Shown here: piece by piece, positions 8,526 through 17,690 of the stretch
How the letters are laid out: each line of letters begins with the position of its first letter
Position numbering within the stretch: position 1 is the first letter of the stretch
Assembly (NCBI GenBank): GCA_018398765.1
Contig: JAHBMJ010002093.1
Coordinates: 1-22,815 of the forward strand
Length of the DNA: 22,815 bases
From: Chromera velia
Taxonomy: Eukaryota; Sar; Chromeraceae
Reading direction: 5' to 3'
Notes under the pieces: model-generated
What the model was told of the DNA's origin: nothing
The model's input: only the letters and a program-made list of their open reading frames with translations
The model's database searches: none
Made by a program: the position numbers and the translations under genes

Positions 8526-9683
8526 CTTGAAGAGGTTCTCGTTGCTGAATGCGTTGGCCATTTGAGAAACTGATGGGTGAAAATGCCTGCACATTTATTT
8601 GTTTTACGGGCAGCTCTCCAAGTCTCTGACGACACATGCACGCTCTGTCCCCCTATCAAGTCTCTGAGGAAAAGAACAAGGAAGAAAGACTATGTATAAG
8701 TTCAGATAGCACTGGATGAAGGATCCTCAAGGAAGGAGAAGAGGCTCCATCCAGAAGACCGAACGTGCTCTTAAGAAAACGCACACGGATGGAAAACATG
8801 ATGGGGAGGATTTAAGGGGAAAACATGATGGAGATACCCACACAGCACTCTCGCTTCATCACAAGGAAGGAAGGAAGGAAGGAAGGAAGGAAACTGTTCA
8901 TGTGCGACAAGCTAGATCCTGCAGGCTCAAACAAGTCCCCCCAAGAGCAACCAACCGCATGAGTTTGTAGGGCAAACTCTTCCAGAACTCTGGCAGGCAC
9001 AGGGATCGCTTCTTTCTACGCAGGCAGGGGCCAGAGAGAGAAAGAAAGAAGCTGTAAGAGACGCGTGGGGGTGAAAAAAAACAATGCACGAAAGAAAGGA
9101 CTCCACGAATACAAGCAGACCGGCAGGTTGATTAAGGTTCCAAGCTTGCAAACTGACCTCTTGAAAAATTTCAGCTCCCACAGAGAAAGCGCGCAGACCT
9201 TCCAAGCGTCTTCGAGTCTCGCCCTTTCTTTTTCTGTCAGTCCCTCAAGTCTCTCCAAATCCGTCTCGGACAACACGGAAGACAGAAGAGGCTTGTCACT
9301 GTATCTGTTGCTGGACGAGGAGGAGGATGAAGCTGCAGAAAAAAAGAGATGAATAGATGCATTGAAGATGGAGAGGAAACGGGAGACAGAGAGAGAACAC
9401 ACACGTTTCTCTTCAGTGAAAGAGAGAGAGAGCCTCTAACGCGAGGGAGGCGGAAGACCTCGATGCTCTGAGGGAAATAAACGTAAAAAAGAGGGAGGGA
9501 AGGATCTGATTTGACCACGAGGAGAAAATCTGGACGAAAAAAAAAGCCGTTCTTCATGTTAGCAGTTGATCTGAAACAATGCAACACTGTACTACACGCT
9601 GATCCTCGAAAAAGAATCCGCAGTCATTCATTTCGTCATTAATTTGCTCATTCCCTCCTCTGCACGGGCACGCACGCACGCAC

Positions 9684-9718
<35 letters not shown>

Positions 9719-10234
9719 CAGACGTCCGCAGAATGAATCGGGGTGGCCGAAAAGGTTTGTCAGATCCTTTGAAGTGACATCGGCGTCAGCAATTGCTGAC
9801 TGAGAGAGATCCTGCCTGCCTGCTGCCTGCCTGTCTGTGTACCAACCGGCAGAGAGCGATGAGAGGTCAGTGGGGTCTCCTCTCGGAAAGACCACAAGAG
9901 CCGCCGCGTCGGGAGGGATGTGTATCTGTCTCCTGCAGGCAGTCTTCTGTTTGTGGACTAAACGTTGCAACGCGCCGAGAACCCACACGGCCCCCCCTGA
10001 TGGGAGGAGGGCTGCCAGCCTTGCGAGTCTCTTCGCAAAGGCTGCGGCGTGCGTTGAGGGAAGGAGGGGGCTCCGCAGAGAGAGATTCAACAGACGCAGA
10101 AACCGTGAACGGATGTCGGGGGGAAGGGACAGAGTCTGCAAAAGAAAAGAACAGAGAAGAGAAAGGAAGACAGAAGGGTGGTTTCCTTCTGTTTCATTTT
10201 GAACGCTCACCCGTGCAACGTGAAGAGCAGACTA

Positions 10235-10265
<31 letters not shown>

Positions 10266-12414
10266 GATGCACACTTAGACACCTGCATACACTCACACAG
10301 ACCCATTCTCACAAATACGCATACGTACAGACATAGAGAGAGAGAGTGGAAGCAAGAGAGAAAGGGAATTGAGGCTCAGAGTTGCATTATTGATTGATTC
10401 CGTGCGGTCTTATCCTCACAGCAACCCGTCAGATGTAGACGGACTCAGTAGAGGGAGACCTAAACATCGTCATTGCCCCTGTGTGGTCTGTATGGCACGA
10501 TTGAAAAAATGAACCAATCACAAAACAGAGACACATGCGAAAAAGTGGAAAAGCCGACAGAAAGATTGTCAGAAAGAAAGAAAGACACACATGCAAACAG
10601 ACGAGAATAAAAACAGAGAGAGCGGGGAGGTGACGCCCCATGTCGTTGCCGCTTGTCTGACCTCAGGACGCAGCAGGCCGAAGAGACGCTCGTAGAACGA
10701 CCCTGCATTGCTGGACACTGTGGCAGGTTCTCCAAGTTTGAACCTGCTCATCAATTGAAAGAGCCCCGCCAGTGCGAGGACGCAGAGCTCTGTGCCCGCA
10801 GCAGCAGACTGTGCAGAAGAGGAAGAAGACAACTCCTCCTCTGCACCTCCTTCGACTTCTTCCATGTGAAAATGTTCTGCGCCAATCAGAAGTTGTCTGT
10901 CTGCGTGTCTGAATCCGGAATCAAAAGCGTTCAGATAGAAATCCGAGAGGGCGAGCGGGTTGGAAAGAAATGGGAGGACTGAGAGAGGAACCAAGTGCAT
11001 CGCCCTTTTCGAATCGTTTAATCTCAATGGAAGACGCAGAAGGGCTAGCCAAGCTTGCTGAAAAGCGTATCGAAATTTGGCTGGGTCTCGGGCTTTCGCT
11101 TCTGCTCTCTGCTCGAGACTCATTTCGCCTGTCTGTGTATCCTCTATTTCCCTGCTCTTTTTCTTTTTCTTTTGATCATCTTTAGACGTGGAAGAGACAA
11201 AAAGAGGAAGGGAGGCCGCTGGGGGTCCCTTTTTTTCAACCTTTTGTTCCTTGACTTTCACCTTCTTTTCGTTATATCGTCGCTCTAATGTATCAGTTTT
11301 CACAGTGACTTTGTGCGTTGTTGTCTCTGGTAGCGGCATGGAGAGAAGAAATTCTAGCGCACGGTGAAGTGCTTCGTCGACAGGAATCTGCAGAGACCCA
11401 GATGATACGGAGGATGTTGCACTGTCGGCCTTCACCCCTCCGGTTTCTTCCCTGTCAGCTTCATGTGATCTTTTCTTCCCCCCCCCCACCCCCTTTGACT
11501 TCTCTCCCTTCTGCTTTCTGCCGCCATGATCCTCTTTCGATCCTCCCGTCGCCAAAGACTGGCGACACCACTCAAGGGGCGTCAGGAGGGCGGAGAGTGC
11601 GTGCAAACGAAAATCTCCGTACTCGCCTGCCGTGGCCCCCAGACACTGCAGAACTTGGTCGGACAATGCCGGAACCCCCCCAACGACCCGACCGAGAATC
11701 CACTTGAGCGACTCTAATGGAAAAACCTCCGTCTGCCTCATTGATCCCCCTCCCTCTTCCCCTTCCTCTTTCTCACCGTCTGAATCTAGATTCATCCCTC
11801 CGAGGAGACGGCCTTTTTCCTCCTGCCGTCTCCGAAAATCCTGAGAGAGCAGGGCCTCCTCACGAAGATTCTCTGTGAGCAAATTCAGAGAGACTGCCTG
11901 CACACAATACGCAGGCAACACAATGAAAGACAATGTCTGTCTTTGCAGAAAAGAGTAAGAGCAAAAATACAGAAACGACGGAGACAGATGATCATTCGCA
12001 AGCGTCTGCAGTGGGCCTGTCCAAACGCAACAGCATCGCATAGCAATTCCTTGCCACAGCAGCAAGACTGCTTGGAGGGAGACCCTACAGGTGCCCAGGC
12101 TGGCGGGCAGCAGGTCGCCTATCTGAGGGCGTGCAGGAGGGTGAATCAGGAAGGAAGGACATCCTACAGCACACCAGATTTAAGTATGTCTAAGCAGACC
12201 TTGTGGAGTGAGGGGTCCTGCTCAGATCAAATCACGCGTGCGTGCACTCTCCAGCGCAGAACCCAGGTGTCCACCATCATAGCACACATCTGTTCGTCTC
12301 CTATCTCTCTCTCACACACACAAACACGTACGCGCACATACATGCATGCACAAGTACACAGACACACACACATTCACTCACTTACAGAGAGAGAAAGGGA
12401 GGGAGGGAGGGAGG

Positions 12415-12458
<44 letters not shown>

Positions 12459-12490
12459 GGAAGGAAGGAAGGAAGAAAGAAAAGAAAGAA

Positions 12491-12549
<59 letters not shown>

Positions 12550-12552
12550 GAA

Positions 12553-12594
<42 letters not shown>

Positions 12595-13529
12595 GGGACA
12601 AAGAAACCTGCGAGTACGAGACCAAGGCAAGGCTTGAACGATGCTGCGCCTTACCCCCCATGCTGCAAGAAAATTGCCCAGGATCATCCTTATTTACTTA
12701 CCCACCTGCACTTTGGGATGGCTACTCGCCAGCATCTGGACCAGAACCTCAAGGAAGACCTCGTGGTTTGCTACCAGGACGTCAACAAAGGATGAAGTAA
12801 TTCCGCCGCTATCCCGAACGCCGCCTTGTCCTTCTCCTCCACCATCTCCGCCCTTCTCCTTGGCCGTCAACCGTCTCCTCTTGGCGTCTCTTTTCTGCCT
12901 CCTTAGCCTCGCCTCGGCTTTGGGAACCTGAATGGCGTATCTGCGGCGGTAGACCGAAAAAACCCGGTGCAGGGACTTCAGCGCACCTCTTTGATGATCA
13001 GCGCCCTTCCCTGACTCCTGCAAGATCATTGCGTGCATGCACTCAATGAAGAGAGGCACGTCCCGCACGCGTGTCTTCAGGTGGTCAGCAACAGCAGTGG
13101 TCTGTGGAAGGCTCTTGTACGTGGAAAGGACGGAAGTGGGGGATGAAGGAGGAGCCAGAAGTAAAGGCTGGAAGGAATGCACATGCAGAGACAGGCAGTG
13201 GGGCAGAGGATCACAAGAAAGAAGAGAGTACGAGGTGGAAGACAATGTTCTAGTCGCTCTTTTCTGTCTTCGATACGTCCTGAATTCATTTCTCGCTCCT
13301 TGCACCCCGAAATACGTTGACCCTCAAAGTGCTTTCCAAAACGAACATTTGAAAGAAAGCGGTTGAACGGTCTGTACTCGAAATATTCATGTACTCTTGC
13401 GTTGCTGCTAACCCCACGAGCTCCACCCACCTGTGCAGCCTCGAAGAGTCCCCCAATCTGTGCGAAGTTGTCGGGGGACTCGAGGATCAGCGCCTCGAGG
13501 GCTTCGCAAGAAACGGAAGCAGGGGGCAT
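8526..13529 (-). CDS. NOC4: NOC4-like nucleolar ribosome-biogenesis protein, six exons assembled
   Basis: NOC4 works with NOP14 in early maturation and export of the small ribosomal subunit in the nucleolus. Proposed coding exons on the minus strand: 13431-13529 (33 codons from ATG), 12706-13101, 10662-11897, 9847-10135, 9158-9332 and 8526-8586. Splice phases agree at every junction, giving 752 residues before the unresolved 3' end. Exon 2 carries the N-terminal helical repeats and a basic stretch (RLRRQKRDAKRRR). Exon 3 has a lysine-rich insertion and then the start of the CBF/NOC domain (AWLALLRLPLRLNDSKRA, VLPFLSNPLALSDFY). Exon 4 continues it (SRFLRLLNLSLRS, AKRLARLAALLPSGG). Exons 5 and 6 join into SLWELKFFKRHFHPSVSQ, the family's conserved 'LWEL..L..H+HP.V' motif. 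It is longer than the human and yeast proteins (516 and about 550 residues) because of low-complexity insertions. Start choice: first ATG of the open frame in exon 1. Confidence 0.9.
8863..8893. repeat. (AAGG)n microsatellite in NOC4 intron 5
   Basis: About seven AAGG units; CCTT on the NOC4 sense strand. It lies within the intron between exons 5 (ending 9158) and 6 (starting 8586). Confidence 0.95.
9669..9716. repeat. (CGCA)n(GA)n compound microsatellite in NOC4 intron 4
   Basis: Four CGCA units are followed by about 15 GA units. On the NOC4 sense strand this reads (CT)n then (GCGT)n, the same order as in introns 2, 3 and 6. It lies between exon 4 (ending 9847) and exon 5 (starting 9332). 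Confidence 0.95.
10235..10262. repeat. (CA)n microsatellite in NOC4 intron 3
   Basis: About 13 CA units, (GT)n on the sense strand, about 100 bases upstream of the exon 4 acceptor. A GA-rich run (CT on the sense strand) lies further upstream in sense, at forward 10335-10346, with degenerate CA/GT sequence between. Confidence 0.9.
12306..12595. repeat. Large compound microsatellite in NOC4 intron 2
   Basis: From left to right: CA-rich sequence (12310-12380), GGGA repeats (12398-12415), (GA)n (12416-12452), (AAGG)n, and a long (AAAG)n array to 12593. On the sense strand it is a 200-base pyrimidine tract of CTTT, CCTT and CT units followed by GT-rich sequence. Plus- and minus-strand open frames here (runs of Lys-Glu-Arg or Phe-Leu-Ser) are artefacts of the repeat. 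Confidence 0.95.
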
Positions 13530-13883
13530 CGGTGGTTGGCCGTCTCTTCGTCTCCCGATCTTTTCTGAGTGACCTTCACTTCGACTGATTATGAGACAAA
13601 GCTACGTCTACGACCCAATAGATCACAAAATCTGCAACGGTAGTCCTCCCTGTCTAAACCTCGCGTCGCCTGGTCCTCAACCAGCAGATTGAGAGAGTTG
13701 GTCGGGGAGACGAGCAATGTATCCGTTGGCACAAAAAAGCGTTTCCGATTCGTCCAAACACGCCTCTTCCACAAAAATTAAAGAGGATGGCAAGGCACTT
13801 CTTTTCCGCTTGGCCCTTCCATGTGATAAGATTTTGAGAAAAAGGGCAACGTACAAGGAAATTGAAGGATTGTGACGATATGG

Positions 13884-13905
13884 TACGTCAGTATTACGTC
13901 AGTAC
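13884..13905. promoter_or_regulatory. Doubled TACGTCAGTA motif
   Basis: TACGTCAGTA at 13884-13893 is followed at once by TTACGTCAGTAC at 13894-13905. ACGTCA is the core half of sites bound by bZIP factors of the CREB/ATF type in many eukaryotes. The position between two divergent genes makes it a candidate operator; that is inference. Confidence 0.3.
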
Positions 13906-13937
13906 GATTGATTATAGTCCGAACGGTGCCCGAACTT

Positions 13938-14002
13938 GGCCCCGCGGAAAGCGTAGCGTGGGGCACATTTTCTATGTGCCCCACGCTACGCTTTCCGGGG
14001 CC
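13938..14002. repeat. Long hairpin: 28-bp stem, 7-base loop
   Basis: GGAAAGCGTAGCGTGGGGCACA (13946-13967) pairs without mismatch with 13975-13996. Outside a two-base bulge, GGCCCC at 13938-13943 pairs with GGGGCC at 13997-14002. The loop is TTTTCTA. It is GC-rich and sits in the shared upstream region. It could be a cruciform-forming regulatory site, an RNA hairpin in a 5' leader, or the remnant of a small inverted-repeat transposon. No target duplication is obvious. Confidence 0.85.
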
Positions 14003-14321
14003 ATTAAAGGAGCCATGCAGAGTCTTGTCATTGAAGTTGGCAAGCCGGTAGCCTCAGTACAGCTTTCCGTCATGCAGATTCTATTCCTGGGTTGCAAATT
14101 TTTATTGGCCTGCATGTGCACAGGAACGGTCAAAAGGCACTGGATCGGCTTTTCCTCCTCGGAGAGGGGACATTTCACTATTCTGACTTGCTTTCAAGAC
14201 AGTCACTGATGTACTTACTGTTGCTTGGAGACTTTGCTGCGAGTGTATTTGCGACTGGATGCGGACAGACGAGACGAGGTGGAAGTCCTCCTCGGGGTAG
14301 AAGTCCTGACGGACTTGTGTA

Positions 14322-17300
14322 ATGGTGATGTGGGGGGTCTTTGGTCTGTGGCTGCTTTGTGGTGTCGCTGCAGCCTTCGGCAATCGGGTGAGTGTTCGAC
14401 GGAAGAAGCCCGTCTCCATCCGTCTCCGAGTCTCACTCCCCTCTCATGCAGCTCCTGCTCCTTCGCTTAGCAATGAATGTCTCCTGGGGATCTGTCTTAA
14501 TTCTTTGTGTCTCCCTTTCTGGGTTGGGCTCTGCTTGCAGGAGCGATATTCCGTTGCCTCTTTGGCCTCCTTGCATTCTTTTGAGAAAACGGGGGGTAAA
14601 GACAACGGAGCCTTTTTGGGTCCATGGGTGAGAAGGTTGATAGGAAGGGCGAGGGGGGACTCGGAAGGGGGCTGGGAACACATTAAAGGGCGTAGAAGTC
14701 GTGGCAGAGGTAGGGGAGAGAAGCGGGGGGATGCCAGGGGTGACTTTGCGTTTGAAGTTTTGACGGAGGGAATCGAAGGGCGCACGCGACAGGGGTCTGC
14801 TGTCACAGGGCAAATGAAAGGTACTGGGGGGGGCACACAGGCGCACACACGTCTGTACAGTCATAACCAATCTCCCGCAGTAAATCGGAGAGGAAGGAGT
14901 AAAGCGGAGAAGCAGCAGCAGCAGGGGAGTAGTTCGTTTTCCGTTCCGCTTCCCTTGCCTCCTGGGAGTGCCTCTGCCTCGACCCCCTCCGTCTCGGGGT
15001 CGCCTGTCCCAATTCTAATGGGGACGTCGATGGGTGAGAAGGACGTCATAGAGACGGATGGGGTGGAGGAAATGGTTCTGACTCTCTGGCAGCCAGAGCC
15101 GGGATCCACCGAGTCTCTTTTCGCAGAGAACGTAAAGACGCTCCTGCCCGTCAGGCGATGCCTCCATTCTGTGACAGGCAAGGAAGTAGGGGGAAAGCAA
15201 GAAAGAGAGACAGGTGAACTGGCTGCGTATGAGATCCTGATTCCCCCACAGGATGTACTCTCTCTGATTGGACAGCAGATGGCAAATGGGAAAAGAAATC
15301 TAAGTAGCTGCATTGATCGATTGAGTTTTGAGGGCAGTAGTCGGGAGTCACCTGAGGTGACTCTGATGCCTCTACAGTCTCCGACTCCTTCGGAGTCTCT
15401 TCAGAGGGGAATGGAAAAGCAGGGGAGGACGAAAATCATGCAAGCAAGGGGGGCAAAGGATGGGTGGGGATGGTGGTTCCAAAAGAAAGAAGAGCAAAAG
15501 CAGACCAAATTTAATTTTACAAGAACCCCCCAGCCGAATAGTGATGGCCCCTTTCAAATAGACTGTATTGGACGTTTGTTTTGTGACTTTCTTGGCGTTG
15601 AGTTGCCACCCCCATCGGAATGCGAGGATCCCCTGACACTGCAGCTGCGGGAGCTCCTCGGGCCCCGACAGGATAAAAATAATAATAAGAGAGAGACGGA
15701 AAAGAAACGGAATGAGTTGAAGGAGGTAGATGGGCTCTATCAAAAACTCGTTGAGCTCTCTACAGCCTCTCTGAAGAGGGCGGGGAGTGAAACCCTCGAT
15801 GCTGCCGGAAAGGGCCTGGCCTCAATTCCGGGGCGGGTGGGGAGTGCGGTGCAAGGGGCCCGTTCTCTGTTCCGACGGGGGGAGTCTCAGACAGTCAAGG
15901 GGAGGGGGGGAAGTCGGGAGACAGGGGCAAACAGAGATTCTCCTGGCGGTCTCTTCAAGGGAATTCGCCGATTTTTCAGTCGCGGTGTTCGCCTGGGGGG
16001 GATGCAGGAGGAGGGGGAGGAGAAGGGAGAGGAATATGATAATGGCGGGGGTCGAGAGACGAGAGACGGCAGGAACTCTGAGACTGCCGGAGGGCCCAGA
16101 GGGCCACCGGGGTTTCTTCGAAGGCTTCCTCTGTGGGGGGGTAGGGGGGGGGCCGTTGAAGGGGTAGAGGGGCAGGACAGAGAACGACAAGAGGGAGAAG
16201 TTGAAAAGGTGGAAGGGGAAAAGAAGACGAAGGGTCTGGGCTTTTTTCCATTTCTGCCCTTTGGTTTTGGTAGTATGCCAGATCCTTCCCGTTTGAATTT
16301 TACGCTCAGGCTCAGCAGCCTCGAATGGCTGGAGCCCTCGGGGGAAGAGCTTGTTGGTCCTTGGGAGGTGCATGAGGAGCGGGTGCGGGGGGCAGAAAAG
16401 AAAAGGAGCCCAACCGAATTTCTCAGCAATATAATGGGGGGAGTCTTTGGGCCCCGCACAAAAACTGTGAGGTCATACAGGGGCCCCACCCCCCGAAACA
16501 TCGGCCAAAAGCTTTACGGCGACCTGTATGCCCGTTTGAAGTTCCCTGGTCCTGATACTTACTTACACTGTCTCGATCAGTATGAGAGCAGAGAGACGAC
16601 TGCCGAAGTGCTGTTGGAGCAGGCAATGAGGTTGTGTGAAGATTGTGGGAGACCCGACGGTGGGGAAGCAGCAGTAGAAGCACATATGGACAATTTGATT
16701 CTTCCGCTGTTTGGGGACAATGCAATTGCGCTGACGAATGCGCAGTCCCGCAGTGAACTTGAAAGAGAGTACAGGACATTTCTTAAAAACCATCCGAAGA
16801 TGTTGACGAAGTATGCGGGGATGGAGAACACGCCTCAGATTGTCCAAATAAGACAGAAAGCGTTTCAGAGGGTTTCGAATTTTGGTCTTTTGAAGAGGCT
16901 CCGCCGTTCTTTGCCGTGGGCCAACAGGGGTGACGTTACTGAAGACACAGATCAAGCAGACGAAGACGACGAAGCGCTCGATCTTTCCCTCACAGTAGCC
17001 AGTCCGATAATCACCCCAGACGTCCCCCCGGTCGACCAGACGTCATGTGTAGTAAATAGAGAAATGGCACAGGTAAGAGCGTCTTCTTTCCCCCCCCCCC
17101 CCCGTTCCTCAGCAGGCCTGACTGCAGAGAAGAGATTGGAGATGCAGCGGAGGAAAATGGATCCGCTTTCGTCCCCTCCCAGAAGAGGTTTAGACGACGT
17201 CCGCATGTGTGTGTCCAGCATTTTGGAGGGTTGTGAGGAGGGGACGGAACGGGTGATGGAGTGCGTCGCTCAACTCGCACGCGACGTGCAAAACGCAGAT

Positions 17301-17690
17301 GCTGCAGTTCAAGATGCAAGAAAGAAAGGCAGACCCTCCCCCCGATATATCCCGTCTGTGGTTGTGTCTGAGAAGGACTCCTTCAACTCTGCGCTCTGTC
17401 ACGCTGCCCGCAGTCTGCAACTAGCATACCAATACCTGCAAGACGAGCTTCAGGACATGGAGGCCTTCTCTTCAAGGCCCTCATCTTCCAACAGTGCAGC
17501 AGAGAAGAGGGAAGAGGATTTAGAGAGGGTTGAGGAGTTCTTTTTCTGTGTGAATGAGTTCGGTGAGGGTCTCTCGGGAAATCCAGAAGTGAGTAGGGCA
17601 GTAAGGGAGGTGTGCGAAGGGGTTCGCAGAGACGCAGGGAAGCCTTTCGATCCTGAGGTCTTCTTTGTGTCTACAGGCACCGCTGCCTGA
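14322..17690 (+). CDS. Large unrecognised protein with predicted complex-plastid targeting signal
   Basis: The frame encodes 1122 residues. Residues 1-18 form a signal peptide-like segment (MVMWGVFGLWLLCGVAAA) followed by Phe-Gly-Asn-Arg. A small-residue cleavage site directly before Phe is the hallmark of proteins imported into red-algal-derived plastids. A likely intron at 14388-14540 (51 codons) would shorten the product to 1071 residues. The middle is low-complexity: Arg/Gly-rich near residues 125-140, a QQQQ run near 198, and Gly/Glu-rich segments around 540-650. More ordered parts are DGPFQIDCIGRLFCDFLGVE near 410, PDTYLHCLDQYESRETTAEV near 745 and a helical C-terminal third with an acidic patch (DEDDEALDL). 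I recognise no domain or catalytic motif. It is divergent from NOC4. The stop TGA is at 17688-17690. Confidence 0.75.
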   Translation: MVMWGVFGLWLLCGVAAAFGNRVSVRRKKPVSIRLRVSLPSHAAPAPSLSNECLLGICLNSLCLPFWVGLCLQERYSVASLASLHSFEKTGGKDNGAFLGPWVRRLIGRARGDSEGGWEHIKGRRSRGRGRGEKRGDARGDFAFEVLTEGIEGRTRQGSAVTGQMKGTGGGTQAHTRLYSHNQSPAVNRRGRSKAEKQQQQGSSSFSVPLPLPPGSASASTPSVSGSPVPILMGTSMGEKDVIETDGVEEMVLTLWQPEPGSTESLFAENVKTLLPVRRCLHSVTGKEVGGKQERETGELAAYEILIPPQDVLSLIGQQMANGKRNLSSCIDRLSFEGSSRESPEVTLMPLQSPTPSESLQRGMEKQGRTKIMQARGAKDGWGWWFQKKEEQKQTKFNFTRTPQPNSDGPFQIDCIGRLFCDFLGVELPPPSECEDPLTLQLRELLGPRQDKNNNKRETEKKRNELKEVDGLYQKLVELSTASLKRAGSETLDAAGKGLASIPGRVGSAVQGARSLFRRGESQTVKGRGGSRETGANRDSPGGLFKGIRRFFSRGVRLGGMQEEGEEKGEEYDNGGGRETRDGRNSETAGGPRGPPGFLRRLPLWGGRGGAVEGVEGQDRERQEGEVEKVEGEKKTKGLGFFPFLPFGFGSMPDPSRLNFTLRLSSLEWLEPSGEELVGPWEVHEERVRGAEKKRSPTEFLSNIMGGVFGPRTKTVRSYRGPTPRNIGQKLYGDLYARLKFPGPDTYLHCLDQYESRETTAEVLLEQAMRLCEDCGRPDGGEAAVEAHMDNLILPLFGDNAIALTNAQSRSELEREYRTFLKNHPKMLTKYAGMENTPQIVQIRQKAFQRVSNFGLLKRLRRSLPWANRGDVTEDTDQADEDDEALDLSLTVASPIITPDVPPVDQTSCVVNREMAQVRASSFPPPPRSSAGLTAEKRLEMQRRKMDPLSSPPRRGLDDVRMCVSSILEGCEEGTERVMECVAQLARDVQNADAAVQDARKKGRPSPRYIPSVVVSEKDSFNSALCHAARSLQLAYQYLQDELQDMEAFSSRPSSSNSAAEKREEDLERVEEFFFCVNEFGEGLSGNPEVSRAVREVCEGVRRDAGKPFDPEVFFVSTGTAA
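14388..14540 (+). other. Probable phase-0 intron, also open in frame
   Basis: A consensus donor (CGG followed by GTGAGT) and acceptor (GGGCTCTGCTTGCAG before GAG) bound 153 bases. The length is a multiple of three and contains no stop, so both spliced and retained forms keep the frame. The splice falls four codons after the predicted signal-peptide cleavage site. Confidence 0.65.
17073..17112 (+). other. Intron-like 40-base segment with a poly-C tract
   Basis: CAG followed by GTAAGA opens the segment and CCTCAG closes it, with 14 consecutive C before the acceptor. Unspliced, it reads through as VRASSFPPPPRSS and the frame continues for 190 more codons. Removing it would bring TGA into frame three codons after the junction. 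The open frame downstream looks like genuine helical protein, so I keep it as coding and flag the ambiguity. Confidence 0.4.

Larger units (their letters stand above)
13530..14321. promoter_or_regulatory. Shared upstream region of two divergent genes
   Basis: NOC4 starts leftwards at 13529 and the next gene rightwards at 14322, so the 792 bases between must hold both promoters unless one gene has an unseen upstream exon. The region contains a doubled ACGTCA motif (13884-13905) and a long hairpin (13938-14002). Minus-strand 13589-13774 is open for 61 codons but resembles nothing known. No TATA-like element clearly stands out at a suitable distance from either start. Confidence 0.5.

Noticed and set aside
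11943-12800. 285-codon plus-strand frame rich in Lys/Glu/Arg
   Set aside because: It is the translation of the GA/GAAA microsatellite in NOC4 intron 2 and lies antisense to conserved exons.
13589-13774. Possible small or upstream NOC4 exon on the minus strand
   Set aside because: It is open for 61 codons, but its own stop precedes the NOC4 start and no splice site clearly links it to exon 1.
13862-14209. 115-codon plus-strand frame spanning the hairpin
   Set aside because: It runs through both hairpin arms and shows no recognisable motif; it is more likely promoter or leader sequence.
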